NCBI GenBank assembly: GCA_029781975.1
Contig: JAKOVQ010000046.1
Span: 1-64,000, forward strand
Reading direction: 5' to 3'
From: Acidobacteriota bacterium
GTDB lineage: Bacteria > Acidobacteriota > Thermoanaerobaculia > UBA5066
Length of the DNA stretch: 64,000 nucleotides
Of this stretch, positions 42,275-51,076 are shown piece after piece (the stretch's first letter is position 1; every line of letters starts with the position of its first letter). Made by a program: the position numbers and the translations under genes. The notes below the pieces were generated by a model. The model did no database searches. It worked only from the letters and a program-made list of their open reading frames with translations, and was not told the origin of the DNA.

Positions 42275-43057
42275 TCAGATCCGGAGGGAGAGGCAGCTGA
42301 GGCCGCCGTCCATCTTCCGGAACTCGGACGTCTCGAGCTCGACCAGCTCGGTCCCCCGGGCCCGGAGCGCCGCGGCGAAGCGCGGGAACCCGGCGGCGAC
42401 GAGGAGTCGCCCGTTCACGAGGACGCAGTTGGCGGCATAGCTCTCGGCGAGATCGACTTCGACGAGGTCCCAGCCGGCGAGCTCCGGCCGCCCGGCGAGC
42501 GGGCCCGTCACCGCGAGCGTCCGGTCCCCCAGCCAGGCGAGGCCGCTCTTGAGGTGGAGGAGGTCCGGCTCTCCCCGGACGTCGACGGCGGTCGCCTCGA
42601 ACCCTTCCTTCGAAAGGAGCGCGGCGAGCTGCCGGGCCCCCTCCTCGTTCGTCCGCCCGGAGATCCCGACGAAGAAGGTGCCCCCCGCCTCGCAGACGTC
42701 TCCGCCGTCGAGGGTGCCGGGAGCCTCGATCGCCGCGACGGGGAGGCCGAGCGCCTCGACCGCGCCCCGGATGGATGCCACCTCGCCCGCGCGCTCGGGA
42801 GCCCCGGGCCGCGACAGGACGGCGAGCCGCGGCGTCAGGACCGCCGTGTCCTCGACGAACGTCGAGTCGGGGTGGTCCGGGTCCGGGGGAAGCCGCGTCA
42901 CCGCGAGGCCGCACGACTCCAGCGCCCGTCCATAGGCCTCGTGCTGCGCGAGGGCGAGCGCGAGGTCGGGGGGGCCGAGGGCCGCGCGGGTGAGCCCCTG
43001 CGCGAAGGTGCTCGACGGGGGACGGACGATGGCACGGGTGAACCTCGGAGTCGTCAC
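42275..43057 (-). CDS. Dimethylargininase (DDAH)-like amidinotransferase-fold hydrolase
   Basis: The 260-residue protein has DSTFVEDTAVL near residue 64, GTLDGGDV near 114, HLKSGLAWLGD near 168 and MDGGLSCLSLR at the C-terminus (Cys255). This is the Asp/His/Cys pattern of the guanidine-modifying superfamily and most like DDAH. It would hydrolyse methylarginine or a related guanidine compound to a ureido product. GGGAGGCTGCCC precedes the ATG. Substrate choice among DDAH, arginine deiminase and relatives is not settled. Confidence 0.85.
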   Translation of the reverse strand: MTTPRFTRAIVRPPSSTFAQGLTRAALGPPDLALALAQHEAYGRALESCGLAVTRLPPDPDHPDSTFVEDTAVLTPRLAVLSRPGAPERAGEVASIRGAVEALGLPVAAIEAPGTLDGGDVCEAGGTFFVGISGRTNEEGARQLAALLSKEGFEATAVDVRGEPDLLHLKSGLAWLGDRTLAVTGPLAGRPELAGWDLVEVDLAESYAANCVLVNGRLLVAAGFPRFAAALRARGTELVELETSEFRKMDGGLSCLSLRI

Positions 43058-43255
43058 GGGCAGCCTCCCTCGGGCTCTCGCGCGGAGCGCCGCGGGGAGG
43101 GTAACGCCGCCCGCCCCGGCCGGAGCCGGGACGGGCGGACGGACGGGCAGCGTGATCGCCCGGGAGAGGGGAGAGCGCCCGGAAGGGAGAGGAGGGACCG
43201 GGCGGCGGGGTGGGTGCGAGGATCGCCCCGGAGCGGGGGCGACGGCCCCTGGCGG

Positions 43256-44572
43256 CTACTGGAGCCGGAAGGCGACCGTGATCTTCATCTTCACCGCGAC
43301 CGGTTTTCCCTTCAGCGTCGCCGGCTTGTAGGTCCACTTCCGGACGGCGTCCAGCGCGGCGGCGGAGAGGGTCTCGTCGGGCGACTGCTCGACCTTCGCG
43401 TCGGCCACGGTGCCGTCCGCCCCGATCACGGCCTCGACGACGACCTTCCCCTGGGTCCCGGCCTTCCGGGCCTCCTCGGGATAGGCCGGGTTGACGCGAT
43501 TCACGAGGGTCGGCTCCTTGACGTCGCCCTTGACCTGGTAGACGGGCGAGCCCTTCGCCGTCGTCCCGACCGGCGCCTGCGCGCCCGGGTCCGGCGGCTT
43601 CGGCGCGGTCGCTCGCTCCTCGCCCGGCGTTCCGACGAGCGGGAACGCGCGGGCGGCCGTCGCTCCCGCCGCCAGGAAGAGGGCCGCGGATGCCGCGGCC
43701 ACGAGGGAGATCCGTTTCTTCGACATAGGCACCTCCGTTCTGATCTGGGCCACCCTCTCGACGAGGTGGCTCCTCCTGCGGAAGGGAAGGACCGCGGCCG
43801 GGGTCGCGTGGCGTCCCGCCTCGGCAGCGAGGGCGCGCAGGTAGCCGCGGCGATCGCCGGTCAGCCGGACCACGGCGCCGTCCACGAGCTGCTCCCGGCA
43901 GAGCCCGATCCGGTCGACGAGCGCCCAGACGGCCGGGTGGAACCAGAGGAGGGCGCAGAGCGCCTCTTCGAAGAGGACCGCCCGCGCGTCCTTGCGCGCG
44001 ACGTGGAGGAGCTCGTGGCAGGCGATCGCCTCCTGCTCCGCGGCCGGGAGCGTCCGGAAGCTCTCCGGCACGAGGACGACGGGGCGCCGCCAGCCGAAGG
44101 TCAGGGGGGAGCCGACGCCGGCCGAGACGAGGAACGGGACGCGGACCCCGATCCGCCGCGCCGCCGCCTCCGCTCCCGCGGGAAGGTGGAGGAGCGGATC
44201 GGCCTCCCGCCGGAGCCGTGCGAGGCCCGCCACGCCGAAGGCGAGCCAGCCGAGCCGGAGGAGCACTCCCGCGGCCAGCGCCGCCGCGAGCCAGAAGGCG
44301 GCCGGGTGTCCGTACGACGGGGCGTCGGCCCCGGCCGCGTCGGCCTCGACGACGATGCTCACGCCCGGGATCCGGATCGCCTCGTCGACGGAGCGGACCG
44401 GCTGGAGGAGCGGGAGGGCGAGCGCGGCGAGAAGCGCCGCCTGCGCGAGGCGGAGCCTTAGGGCGGGAAGGTTGGCGCCGAGGACGGCCGGGAGGAGGAG
44501 GGCGGCCCCGGCCAGGACGAGGAGCTGGAGAGACCAGGCTCCCAGGTTGAGCGGGAAGGTCGCGGGGATCAT
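43256..44572 (-). CDS. M56 (BlaR1/MecR1-like) metallopeptidase with TonB C-terminal domain
   Basis: The 438-residue protein has N-terminal membrane helices and the zinc motif HELLH at 186-190 in a cytoplasmic M56 domain. A further membrane segment lies near residue 285, followed by a periplasmic tail. The tail (about 345-438: VNRVNPAYPEEARKAGTQGK, WTYKPATLKGKPV) is a TonB C-terminal-like domain. In BlaR1 systems such a peptidase responds to an outside signal by inactivating the BlaI repressor. The ATG overlaps the blaI-like stop (ATGA). No penicillin-binding sensor domain is present. Confidence 0.87.
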   Translation of the reverse strand: MIPATFPLNLGAWSLQLLVLAGAALLLPAVLGANLPALRLRLAQAALLAALALPLLQPVRSVDEAIRIPGVSIVVEADAAGADAPSYGHPAAFWLAAALAAGVLLRLGWLAFGVAGLARLRREADPLLHLPAGAEAAARRIGVRVPFLVSAGVGSPLTFGWRRPVVLVPESFRTLPAAEQEAIACHELLHVARKDARAVLFEEALCALLWFHPAVWALVDRIGLCREQLVDGAVVRLTGDRRGYLRALAAEAGRHATPAAVLPFRRRSHLVERVAQIRTEVPMSKKRISLVAAASAALFLAAGATAARAFPLVGTPGEERATAPKPPDPGAQAPVGTTAKGSPVYQVKGDVKEPTLVNRVNPAYPEEARKAGTQGKVVVEAVIGADGTVADAKVEQSPDETLSAAALDAVRKWTYKPATLKGKPVAVKMKITVAFRLQ

Positions 44573-44997
44573 CGTCCCCTCCGCGGGCCCTTCGGGCCGT
44601 TCGTGCCCGTCGGCGCCGTGCGCGGCGCCTCCTCGTCGGCGGCCCGCAGGATCTCCTCGAGCTCCTCGCGAGAGATCTTCCGCTCCTTCACGAGCGAGAG
44701 GACGAGCGGTCGCGCCGAGCCCTGGAAGAGCCGCGAGACGAGGTCGTCCACCATCCCGGAGACGACCCGGCTCCTCGGGTGCGCCGGGGCGTAGACGTTC
44801 GCGCGCCCCTCGCCCGCTTCCCGCTTGAGGTGTCCCTTGCCGACGAGGATGTTCATCATCGTCTGGACCGTCGTGTAGGCGAGGGGGCGCTCGGCGGCGA
44901 GGGCGTCGTGAACCTGCCGGACCGTCCCGCCGCCGAGCTCCCAGACCGCCTTCATCACCTCGAGCTCGAGCTCCGTGAGGGGGCGGGGCGCTGTCAT
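44569..44997 (-). CDS. BlaI/MecI-type transcriptional repressor
   Basis: The 142-residue protein has the winged-helix pattern LTELELEVMKAVWELG, GTVRQVHDAL, AYTTVQTMMNILVGKGHL and the C-terminal dimerisation helices (SRLFQGSARPLVLSLVKE). It should bind the TACTA/TAGTA sites overlapping its own start and be cleaved through the coupled M56 peptidase. The Pro/Gly/Arg-rich tail is an add-on. The regulated signal is not necessarily a beta-lactam. Confidence 0.92.
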   Translation of the reverse strand: MTAPRPLTELELEVMKAVWELGGGTVRQVHDALAAERPLAYTTVQTMMNILVGKGHLKREAGEGRANVYAPAHPRSRVVSGMVDDLVSRLFQGSARPLVLSLVKERKISREELEEILRAADEEAPRTAPTGTNGPKGPRRGR

Positions 44998-45032
44998 ACT
45001 AAGAAGGTAGTACTAAGAATTTAGTTTGTCAA
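44997..45032 (-). promoter_or_regulatory. blaI promoter with two tandem operators
   Basis: On the minus strand TTGACA (45027-45032), a 17-base spacer and TACCTT (45004-45009) form a near-consensus promoter whose -10 ends 6 bases before the ATG. Two 16-base inverted repeats overlap it: TACTA-N6-TAGTA at 44997-45012 and TACTA-N6-TAGTT at 45011-45026. The repressor would cover the promoter and start. Confidence 0.7.
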
Positions 45033-46282
45033 TCCTCCTCCGCCGATGCGGGCGGGACCCACGTCCCGTCGCCCGACCGGTTGTCGACCGCGAGGACGAA
45101 GGGGAAGACGGGGAGGCGGGACTCGAACGTGAGGTACGCGCCCTCGGTGGAGGTCCCCTCGGCGCCCGCCGCGGCGACGACGTCGTTCAGCTGGTACCAC
45201 TCGCCGGGGCCCCAGCGGCGGCTCACGCTCCCCAGCTCGCGGCCGTCGCCGTCGTGGAGGCGGAACGTCACGTCGACCTCCGCGGAGCCGGGGTTGTAGG
45301 CGCCGGCGTTCACCCGGTAGGCGCCCGCCGCGTCGCCCCGCGCGCCCGACAGGCCGAGGTAGGTCGCCCGAGTCCGGGCCCCGTCGCGCGGCAGGAAGGG
45401 GAGCGCGGCGCCGTTGCCCGGGCTCTCGGGGTTCACGGTGACGACGCGCGCGGTGGCGACGAGCGGTCCGTTGCGCGGGTCGTAGAGGATCTCGACCGGG
45501 ACCGCCTCGTTCCTTCGGCCGAGGACGCTGGCGAGGAGGTCCGGGAAGAAGCGCGTCTCGTTCGGGCCGATCCGGTGGACGATCGGCGTCAGCCCGCATC
45601 CGCCGCAGCCGATCCGCACGGCGAACATCCGGTCCGCGGGGACGGGGTTGTGGACCCAGACGTCGGTCTGGAACCGCTCCCCGCGCGCCCCCGAGACGGT
45701 GGCCGCGGTGGGGAGGACGAGGACTTCGCTCTCGTCGGAGCGCCGGAGGACGAGGTCGTCGAGGAAGAAGGCGTAAGGGTCGTCCCCGGCCGTGTGGGCC
45801 ACGACGACGAGGAGAGCGCTCGCCGTCCCCTCGGGCGCAGGGATCCGGCGCCTCTCGGCGCTCTGCCAGGAGGAGGGGGTCTTCGCCTCGAAGTCGAGGG
45901 GCCCGCCGCCGCGGATCACGGGGCCCTGGCAGCCGGGCTGCGGGTGGAACTGGAGGCGGAGCGAGACGCCGCCGGACGCGGCCGGGGCGATCGGCAGGTA
46001 GACCGCCGCGGAGAGGTCGTAGAGGCGGAGCGGCTCGATCGGGACGCACTGGATCAGGACGTCGGTCCCGACGGGCCCGATCGCGGCGGCCACCTTCGCG
46101 GACCCGGGGGCGGACGCCCCGAACGCGCTGTAGGAGACCTCGTCGACGCGCGACCAGCCGGTGAGGTGGTCGTCGAAGCCGCCGTTGACGAGGAGGTTCT
46201 CGGCGCCGTCGAGGCGAGGCGCCCAGGCCAGCGCCAGGCCGAGGGCGATCGGGAGGAGACGGACGGGGAGGGACGGTCTCAT
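45029..46282 (-). CDS. Secreted QLND-family protein with jelly-roll N-terminus (copy A)
   Basis: The 417-residue protein has a signal peptide (1-26), then NLLVNGGFDDHLTGW at about 28-42, the start of a carbohydrate-binding-like beta-sandwich (CBM4/DUF642 style), and DDPYAFFLDDLVL at its end. The second part has RGERFQTDVWVHNP, a VNAGAYNPGS strand and GEWYQLNDVVAA. It is a tandem paralogue of copy B upstream, overlapping by 4 bases (ATGA). It is probably extracellular or surface-bound. Function is unknown. Confidence 0.72.
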   Translation of the reverse strand: MRPSLPVRLLPIALGLALAWAPRLDGAENLLVNGGFDDHLTGWSRVDEVSYSAFGASAPGSAKVAAAIGPVGTDVLIQCVPIEPLRLYDLSAAVYLPIAPAASGGVSLRLQFHPQPGCQGPVIRGGGPLDFEAKTPSSWQSAERRRIPAPEGTASALLVVVAHTAGDDPYAFFLDDLVLRRSDESEVLVLPTAATVSGARGERFQTDVWVHNPVPADRMFAVRIGCGGCGLTPIVHRIGPNETRFFPDLLASVLGRRNEAVPVEILYDPRNGPLVATARVVTVNPESPGNGAALPFLPRDGARTRATYLGLSGARGDAAGAYRVNAGAYNPGSAEVDVTFRLHDGDGRELGSVSRRWGPGEWYQLNDVVAAAGAEGTSTEGAYLTFESRLPVFPFVLAVDNRSGDGTWVPPASAEED

Positions 46283-47553
46283 GGCTGGAACCTTTCCTGC
46301 GGCTCGATCCAGGTCGGGTCGCCCGACCGGTTGTCGACCGCGATGACGAAGGGGTGGACGGGGAGCGTCGATTCGAGGTCGAGGACGGCCGTCCCCGGAG
46401 CGGTAGCGCCGACGTCGTTCAGCTGCGCCCACTCCTTCGGGGCCCACGTCCGCTCGACGGTCGCCAGGAGGCGGCCCTGGTCGTCGAGGAGCCGGAGCGT
46501 GACCGCGGCCGGACCGTCGCCGGGGTTGTAGGCGCCCGCGTTGACGCGGAACGTCGTCGTCCCGCCGTCCGGCGAGCCGGCGATGCCGACGAAGCGGGCC
46601 GACCTCCGCGCGGAGCCCGACGGGACGGCGGGGACGACGGTGCCGTTCCCGGGGCGCGCGGCGTGGACGGTCCCCGCGCGGGAGAAGACCTGGAGCGGGC
46701 CGATCTCCGGGTCGTACGTCACCTCCAGCGCTCCCGCGGAATTCCGCCGGTTGAAGAGCGACCCGAGGACGTCCGGGAAGACGCGCGTCTCGCGCGGGCC
46801 GAGGAGGAGGTTGTAGACCGACGTGTTGCACGGCTCCCCCGCCCGGCAGCGGAAGCGGAGGACGAAGGCGCGCCCTTCGGGCTCCGGGTTCCGGACCCAG
46901 AGGTCGGTCTGGAACCGCTCTCCGTTGGCGCCGTCGACGGTGGCAGAGGTCGGGACGACCAGGGTCTCCTCCGCCGCGACGGGCCCGAACGAGACGTCGT
47001 CGACGAAGGCCTCGAACGGCTCCTCCCCCTCGGAGTGGGCGACGGCCGTGAGGGAGGCGCTCACCGCGCCAGAGGGGGCCACCACGCCGCGGCGGCTTCC
47101 GGACTTCCAGACGAACGGGGGACCGGACTCGAACGTCAGCGCCGGGGCGCCGCGGAGGACGGCGCCCGAGCAGGCCGCCCCGCCGTGCCAGGCGAGGCGG
47201 AACGAGACGCCGCCGGTCGTCTTCGGCCGGTACGGCATCCGGACGGACGCCGAGAGGTCGTACCGGCGGCCCGGCGTCACCGGGACGCACTGGAAGGCCA
47301 CGAGCGCCCCGGCGATCCCGAGAGGGCCGGCGACCCGGAGCGCGCCCGGTGCGGCCGCCCCCTCGGACGGGGAGAACGAGGCGGGACCGGACGGCTGCCA
47401 GCCCGCGAGCGAGCCGTCGAAGCCGCCATTGGCGAGGAGGTTGCCTCCCGCGGCGGGGAGGTCGGCGAGGAGGGGCGGGGCGGCGGCGAGGAAGGTCGCC
47501 AGGGCCGCCACCCCGAGCGAAAGAACGCTGGGGAGTGGGTGATCTCGTCTCAT
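46279..47553 (-). CDS. Secreted QLND-family protein with jelly-roll N-terminus (copy B)
   Basis: The 424-residue protein has a signal peptide (1-31) and NLLANGGFDGSLAGW, then the same two-part layout as copy A with NGERFQTDLWVRNP, RVNAGAYNPGDG and EWAQLNDVGA near the C-terminus. Both copies end in VDNRSGD.TW. It leads a two-gene operon divergent from a CadC-type regulator 86 bases away. TACGTT ends 8 bases before the ATG. No enzymatic motif is seen; ligand or matrix binding is a guess. Confidence 0.72.
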   Translation of the reverse strand: MRRDHPLPSVLSLGVAALATFLAAAPPLLADLPAAGGNLLANGGFDGSLAGWQPSGPASFSPSEGAAAPGALRVAGPLGIAGALVAFQCVPVTPGRRYDLSASVRMPYRPKTTGGVSFRLAWHGGAACSGAVLRGAPALTFESGPPFVWKSGSRRGVVAPSGAVSASLTAVAHSEGEEPFEAFVDDVSFGPVAAEETLVVPTSATVDGANGERFQTDLWVRNPEPEGRAFVLRFRCRAGEPCNTSVYNLLLGPRETRVFPDVLGSLFNRRNSAGALEVTYDPEIGPLQVFSRAGTVHAARPGNGTVVPAVPSGSARRSARFVGIAGSPDGGTTTFRVNAGAYNPGDGPAAVTLRLLDDQGRLLATVERTWAPKEWAQLNDVGATAPGTAVLDLESTLPVHPFVIAVDNRSGDPTWIEPQERFQP

Positions 47554-47639
47554 GGCCCCCGAACGTACGGACGCGCCGCCGGGAAAGTCCTCAGGGTCGA
47601 TCTCAAATTTCGGATACGATTCGCTCACGGGTATTTTTG

Positions 47640-50132
47640 ATGTCCAGCAAGTCACACGAAGGGAAGGAGTTGTACGACTTCGGCGAGTTCCGGCTCGACC
47701 CGCGGGCGAGGCTTCTCCTGAAGGACGGGATCCCGGTTTCCCTCACGCCGAAGAGCTTCGACGTCCTCCTCCACCTCGTCCGGAACGCCGGGAAGGCGGT
47801 TTCACGGGAGGAGCTCCTCTCGGTGGTCTGGCCCGGGACGGTGGTGACCGACGCCAGCCTCACGCAGGCGGTCTTCCTCGTCCGCAAGGCGCTCGAGGAG
47901 GCGGAGGCCGGACCCCGGTTCGTCGAGACCGTGCCGCGGGTCGGGTACCGGTTCGACTTTCCGGCCGGCGCCGCGGGGGAAGAGGCGGAGCCGATCGGTC
48001 CCTCGGACGCCGGGACGATCGACCGGCCCGGCGCAGAGCCGGGTGGCCCGCGGGAAGCCGAGCCTCTCGCCGCGCCGGAGGAGCTGACGATCGGGCCGCC
48101 TCGCGCGGGGAGGAGACCATGGGTCCCCCGGCTTCTCCTCGGCGCGGGAGCGGCTCTCCTGGGGTTGGCGATCGTCCTCCTCGTCCCGCGGTGGACGGGC
48201 CGCGGCGTCCGGCCGCCGGCGCCCTCTCCCGCGCCGGCGGCGGGCGCGCCGCGGCTGACGCTCGTGCGCGAGGTCGCCGTCCCGCCGGACGCCGAGCGCG
48301 TCCTCGGCGTGGTGGACGGCACCGTCGTCCTCGGCGCCCCCGGCGCGACCTACCTCCTCCCTCTCGACGGGGCCCTCGCGCCCCCCCGCATCCCGCTGGC
48401 GCCGGGGGAGGTCGCGGCGGGGACGCTCGTGGGGGAGTCCATGGTGGTCCTCCGGGAGGGCCACGTCTTCGCGCGTCACGCCCTCAAGAAGACCGAGGCC
48501 GACCTGGGGCCGCTTCCCGGCGACGACGCCGGGCCCCCGGACCTCGTCCTCGTCTCGCCGACCGGGCGCTCCCTCGGCGTCGTCCGGCGCCGGGGCCTCG
48601 AGGTCTTCGAGCGGACCGACCGGGGCTGGACGCTCCGGCTGCGGGACGACGCCCCCTTCGCCGAGAACGAGGCGGTCGCCCTGACCGAGCGGTTCGCCGC
48701 CCGGGTCGCGGGCGGCCGCTCGGTCCGCGCGTGGAGGCTCCCGTCCGGCGAACGCGTCCTCGACGCCCCGTTCGCCGAGCAGCGCCCGCAGGCGCTCGCG
48801 GTCGAGGACGCGACGGGGAGGGTCGCCGTCGGCGGCGCGTTCGACGGCGTGGTCGTCTTCGCGATCGGCTCCGGCGCGGCGCCGCTCCGGATCCCGCGCC
48901 GCGGGTGGACGGAGGGGCTCGCCTTCGTCCCGGACCGGCCGACGCTCCTCGTCTCGGGCTTCGCGGACGTCGCCGCGTGGCGCGACGGGCCCGGCGTCGT
49001 CGCGTCGCTGAAGCCGTCGGGTCCGGCGGGCGCGCTCGCGGCGACGTCCGACGCGCTCCTCGTCCTCGTCCCGCGCCGCCAGCGCCTCGCCGTGATCTCC
49101 TACGACGGCCTCCCGCGGACGGCCCCCGTCGCCGCCTCGGGAGCGCCCCTCTGGGCGATGGAGCACGACGCGTCGGGGGCGACGGTCTTCGCCGGGGGAA
49201 AGGACGGGAAGCTCCACGTCCTCGACGTCGCGTCCCGGGCGGTGCGCGCCGTGGACGTCCACACGGACGGCATCCCCTCGATGACGCGCGACGGCGACCT
49301 CCTGGCGACCTCGTCGGACGACAAGACCGTGGCCGTCTGGAAGCTTCCCGGGCCGACGCTGAGCCTCCGGACGAAGGCCCACGCCTTCCTCGTCAACGAC
49401 CTCTCGGTCGTGGACGGGGCGGGCGGCAGCCGCGAGCTCGTCACCTCCTCCTCCGACGGGACGATCCGGCGGTGGAGCTGGCCGGCGCTGGAGCTCCTCG
49501 AAAGCGTCGACGTCGCCCGGACGACGGGGCGCGCGGAGGCGCTCCACGCCCTCTGGGCGGCGCCCGGAGGGCGACGGCTCGTCGTCGGGACCTGGTCGGG
49601 AGCGCTCCTCGACCTCAGCAGGCAGGAGGCGGGGTGGAGCGTCCGGCGGATCCCGGTCCGCTCGCGCGCGGTCTATCGCCTGACGCCGCTCCCGGCGATC
49701 GGCGCTCTCCTCGTCGTCGGCATCCTCCCGTCCGAGGTCCTCCTCTACGACCTGGCAGCGGGGACGCTCGTGCCGCTCGAGTCGGCCGGCATCGACGCCT
49801 TCTGGAGCGTCCCGGGGCCGGGCGGCGTGGAGGCCGTCGTCGCCGGGCTCGGAGGCGTCGCGCGCTACTCGTTCCGGCGGGAGGGGAAGGACGCGTCGGC
49901 GAGCGGAGCCGTCCGGTACCAGGTCCGGGCGGCGTGGAGGACGGGGGCCGGGTTCCAGACGGCCACGCTCCTCCCCGACGGGACCCTCTGGACCGGAACG
50001 GTCGGAGGGTCCCTGGTCCCGCTCCCCCCGGAATCGCTCGACGGCCCGCCGCTCGCCGCGGGGGCCGTCGGGGAGCGGAGCGTCCGGGGATCGGAGGCTA
50101 GTCGGAGTCCTTCTCCGGGCTCGAGTCCTTGA
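47640..50132 (+). CDS. CadC/ToxR-type membrane regulator with beta-propeller sensor
   Basis: The 830-residue protein has a cytoplasmic OmpR-type winged helix (about residues 10-108: FRLDPRARLLL, LTPKSFDVLLHLVRN, VPRVGYRF), a Pro/Glu-rich linker and one membrane helix at about 161-185. A periplasmic region of WD40-like blades follows, with DGKLHVLDVASR, LLATSSDDKTVAVWKLPG and LVTSSSDGTIRRWSW. It should sense something outside and act on DNA directly. The likely nearest target is the divergent secreted-gene operon. The 3' end overlaps the convergent gene by 35 bases. Confidence 0.85.
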   Translation: MSSKSHEGKELYDFGEFRLDPRARLLLKDGIPVSLTPKSFDVLLHLVRNAGKAVSREELLSVVWPGTVVTDASLTQAVFLVRKALEEAEAGPRFVETVPRVGYRFDFPAGAAGEEAEPIGPSDAGTIDRPGAEPGGPREAEPLAAPEELTIGPPRAGRRPWVPRLLLGAGAALLGLAIVLLVPRWTGRGVRPPAPSPAPAAGAPRLTLVREVAVPPDAERVLGVVDGTVVLGAPGATYLLPLDGALAPPRIPLAPGEVAAGTLVGESMVVLREGHVFARHALKKTEADLGPLPGDDAGPPDLVLVSPTGRSLGVVRRRGLEVFERTDRGWTLRLRDDAPFAENEAVALTERFAARVAGGRSVRAWRLPSGERVLDAPFAEQRPQALAVEDATGRVAVGGAFDGVVVFAIGSGAAPLRIPRRGWTEGLAFVPDRPTLLVSGFADVAAWRDGPGVVASLKPSGPAGALAATSDALLVLVPRRQRLAVISYDGLPRTAPVAASGAPLWAMEHDASGATVFAGGKDGKLHVLDVASRAVRAVDVHTDGIPSMTRDGDLLATSSDDKTVAVWKLPGPTLSLRTKAHAFLVNDLSVVDGAGGSRELVTSSSDGTIRRWSWPALELLESVDVARTTGRAEALHALWAAPGGRRLVVGTWSGALLDLSRQEAGWSVRRIPVRSRAVYRLTPLPAIGALLVVGILPSEVLLYDLAAGTLVPLESAGIDAFWSVPGPGGVEAVVAGLGGVARYSFRREGKDASASGAVRYQVRAAWRTGAGFQTATLLPDGTLWTGTVGGSLVPLPPESLDGPPLAAGAVGERSVRGSEASRSPSPGSSP

Positions 50133-51009
50133 CCGCGACGGGCCCGTTCACCGTCGAGAGGCGGACGACGGGGTCGCCGCTGCCGAGCTCCACGAACCGG
50201 TCCTCGGCCTCGTCGTCCCACGACCTGCGCGCGTCGCGGCAGGCGGCGGCGCGGCAGCGGAAGGGGACGTGCGGCGAGCCCGAGACGCGGACCGACGAGC
50301 CGTAGCCCTCGGCGACGAGGACCGTCAGGGGCCCGTTGACGGTCGAGGCGTCGAGGCCCTTCCCCTCCCAGCCGCTCCCGGAGAGCCGCGCGGTGAGCGG
50401 CCCGTTCACCACCTCGACCTTCACGTCGCCGGCGGAGTCGCGGATCGAGACGGGGCCGTTCTGCGCGGAGGCGTGGACGGTCCCCGCCACGCCGCGCAGC
50501 GTGAGCGGGCCGTTGGCGACGCTCAGCGTGACGTTCCCGACCACCTCGTGAAGGCTCATCGGGCCGTTCACGGCGGCCAGGTCGAGGGTCGACCCGCGAG
50601 GCGCCCGGACGAAGAAGAAGACCATGGCGTCGTCGTCGGCGCCGGAGGCCGACACCTTCCCGCCGGAGGCCGACACCGAGATCGCCGCGAGGGCGTCGGC
50701 GGTCCGGGCCGCCTTGCAGGCGGTGATCTCGAAGTCGCGGCCGTCCGACCCCTGGACGCGGATGCCGCCGGAGCCGGGGGCGTGGAGGTGGAGGGGGGTC
50801 CCGCCGGGGACGGAGAGGGTCACCTCCTCCTTCACGGCGGACCTTCCGTCTATGGTGACGTGGACGGCGGCGCAGCCCGTGGCGCGGCCGCCGTCCGTGT
50901 CGATGGAGACGTTCCGTCCGCCCCAGGCGAGGGCCGGGGTCGTGAGGACGAGGGTGGCGGCCGCGGTGGCGGCGGCGAGCGCGACGGCGCGCAGGGTCCG
51001 TTCGGTCAT
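50098..51009 (-). CDS. Secreted repeat protein (DUF4097-like)
   Basis: The 303-residue protein has a signal peptide (1-28, ending PALA) and a repeat with the core NGP: AVNGPMSL, ANGPLTL, QNGPVSI, VNGPLTA, VNGPLTV and VNGPVAV. Spacing of about 17-21 residues suggests a right-handed beta-helix, as in DUF4097/DUF2807 putative adhesins. The segment between about 245 and 270 (HVPFRCRAAACRDARRSW) has three Cys and could be a small insert. A GGAG-type site precedes the ATG. Envelope location is likely; its role is unknown. Confidence 0.7.
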   Translation of the reverse strand: MTERTLRAVALAAATAAATLVLTTPALAWGGRNVSIDTDGGRATGCAAVHVTIDGRSAVKEEVTLSVPGGTPLHLHAPGSGGIRVQGSDGRDFEITACKAARTADALAAISVSASGGKVSASGADDDAMVFFFVRAPRGSTLDLAAVNGPMSLHEVVGNVTLSVANGPLTLRGVAGTVHASAQNGPVSIRDSAGDVKVEVVNGPLTARLSGSGWEGKGLDASTVNGPLTVLVAEGYGSSVRVSGSPHVPFRCRAAACRDARRSWDDEAEDRFVELGSGDPVVRLSTVNGPVAVKDSSPEKDSD

Positions 51010-51063
51010 GGTCAGCTCCTCGTCCCCGAATACGGGCGGGAGGGGGGAAGGTCACGCAAGGCC

Positions 51064-51069
51064 GATAAT
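51064..51069 (+). promoter_or_regulatory. Candidate -10 (GATAAT) of the toxin-immunity operon
   Basis: GATAAT ends 7 bases before the GTG start, with no ribosome site between. A leaderless toxin transcript is suggested. Confidence 0.4.
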
Positions 51070-51076
51070 TCCTTCC

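Noticed and set aside
43256-44997. Beta-lactam resistance cassette
   Set aside because: The BlaI/M56 pair is present but no beta-lactamase or penicillin-binding sensor domain is in the window.
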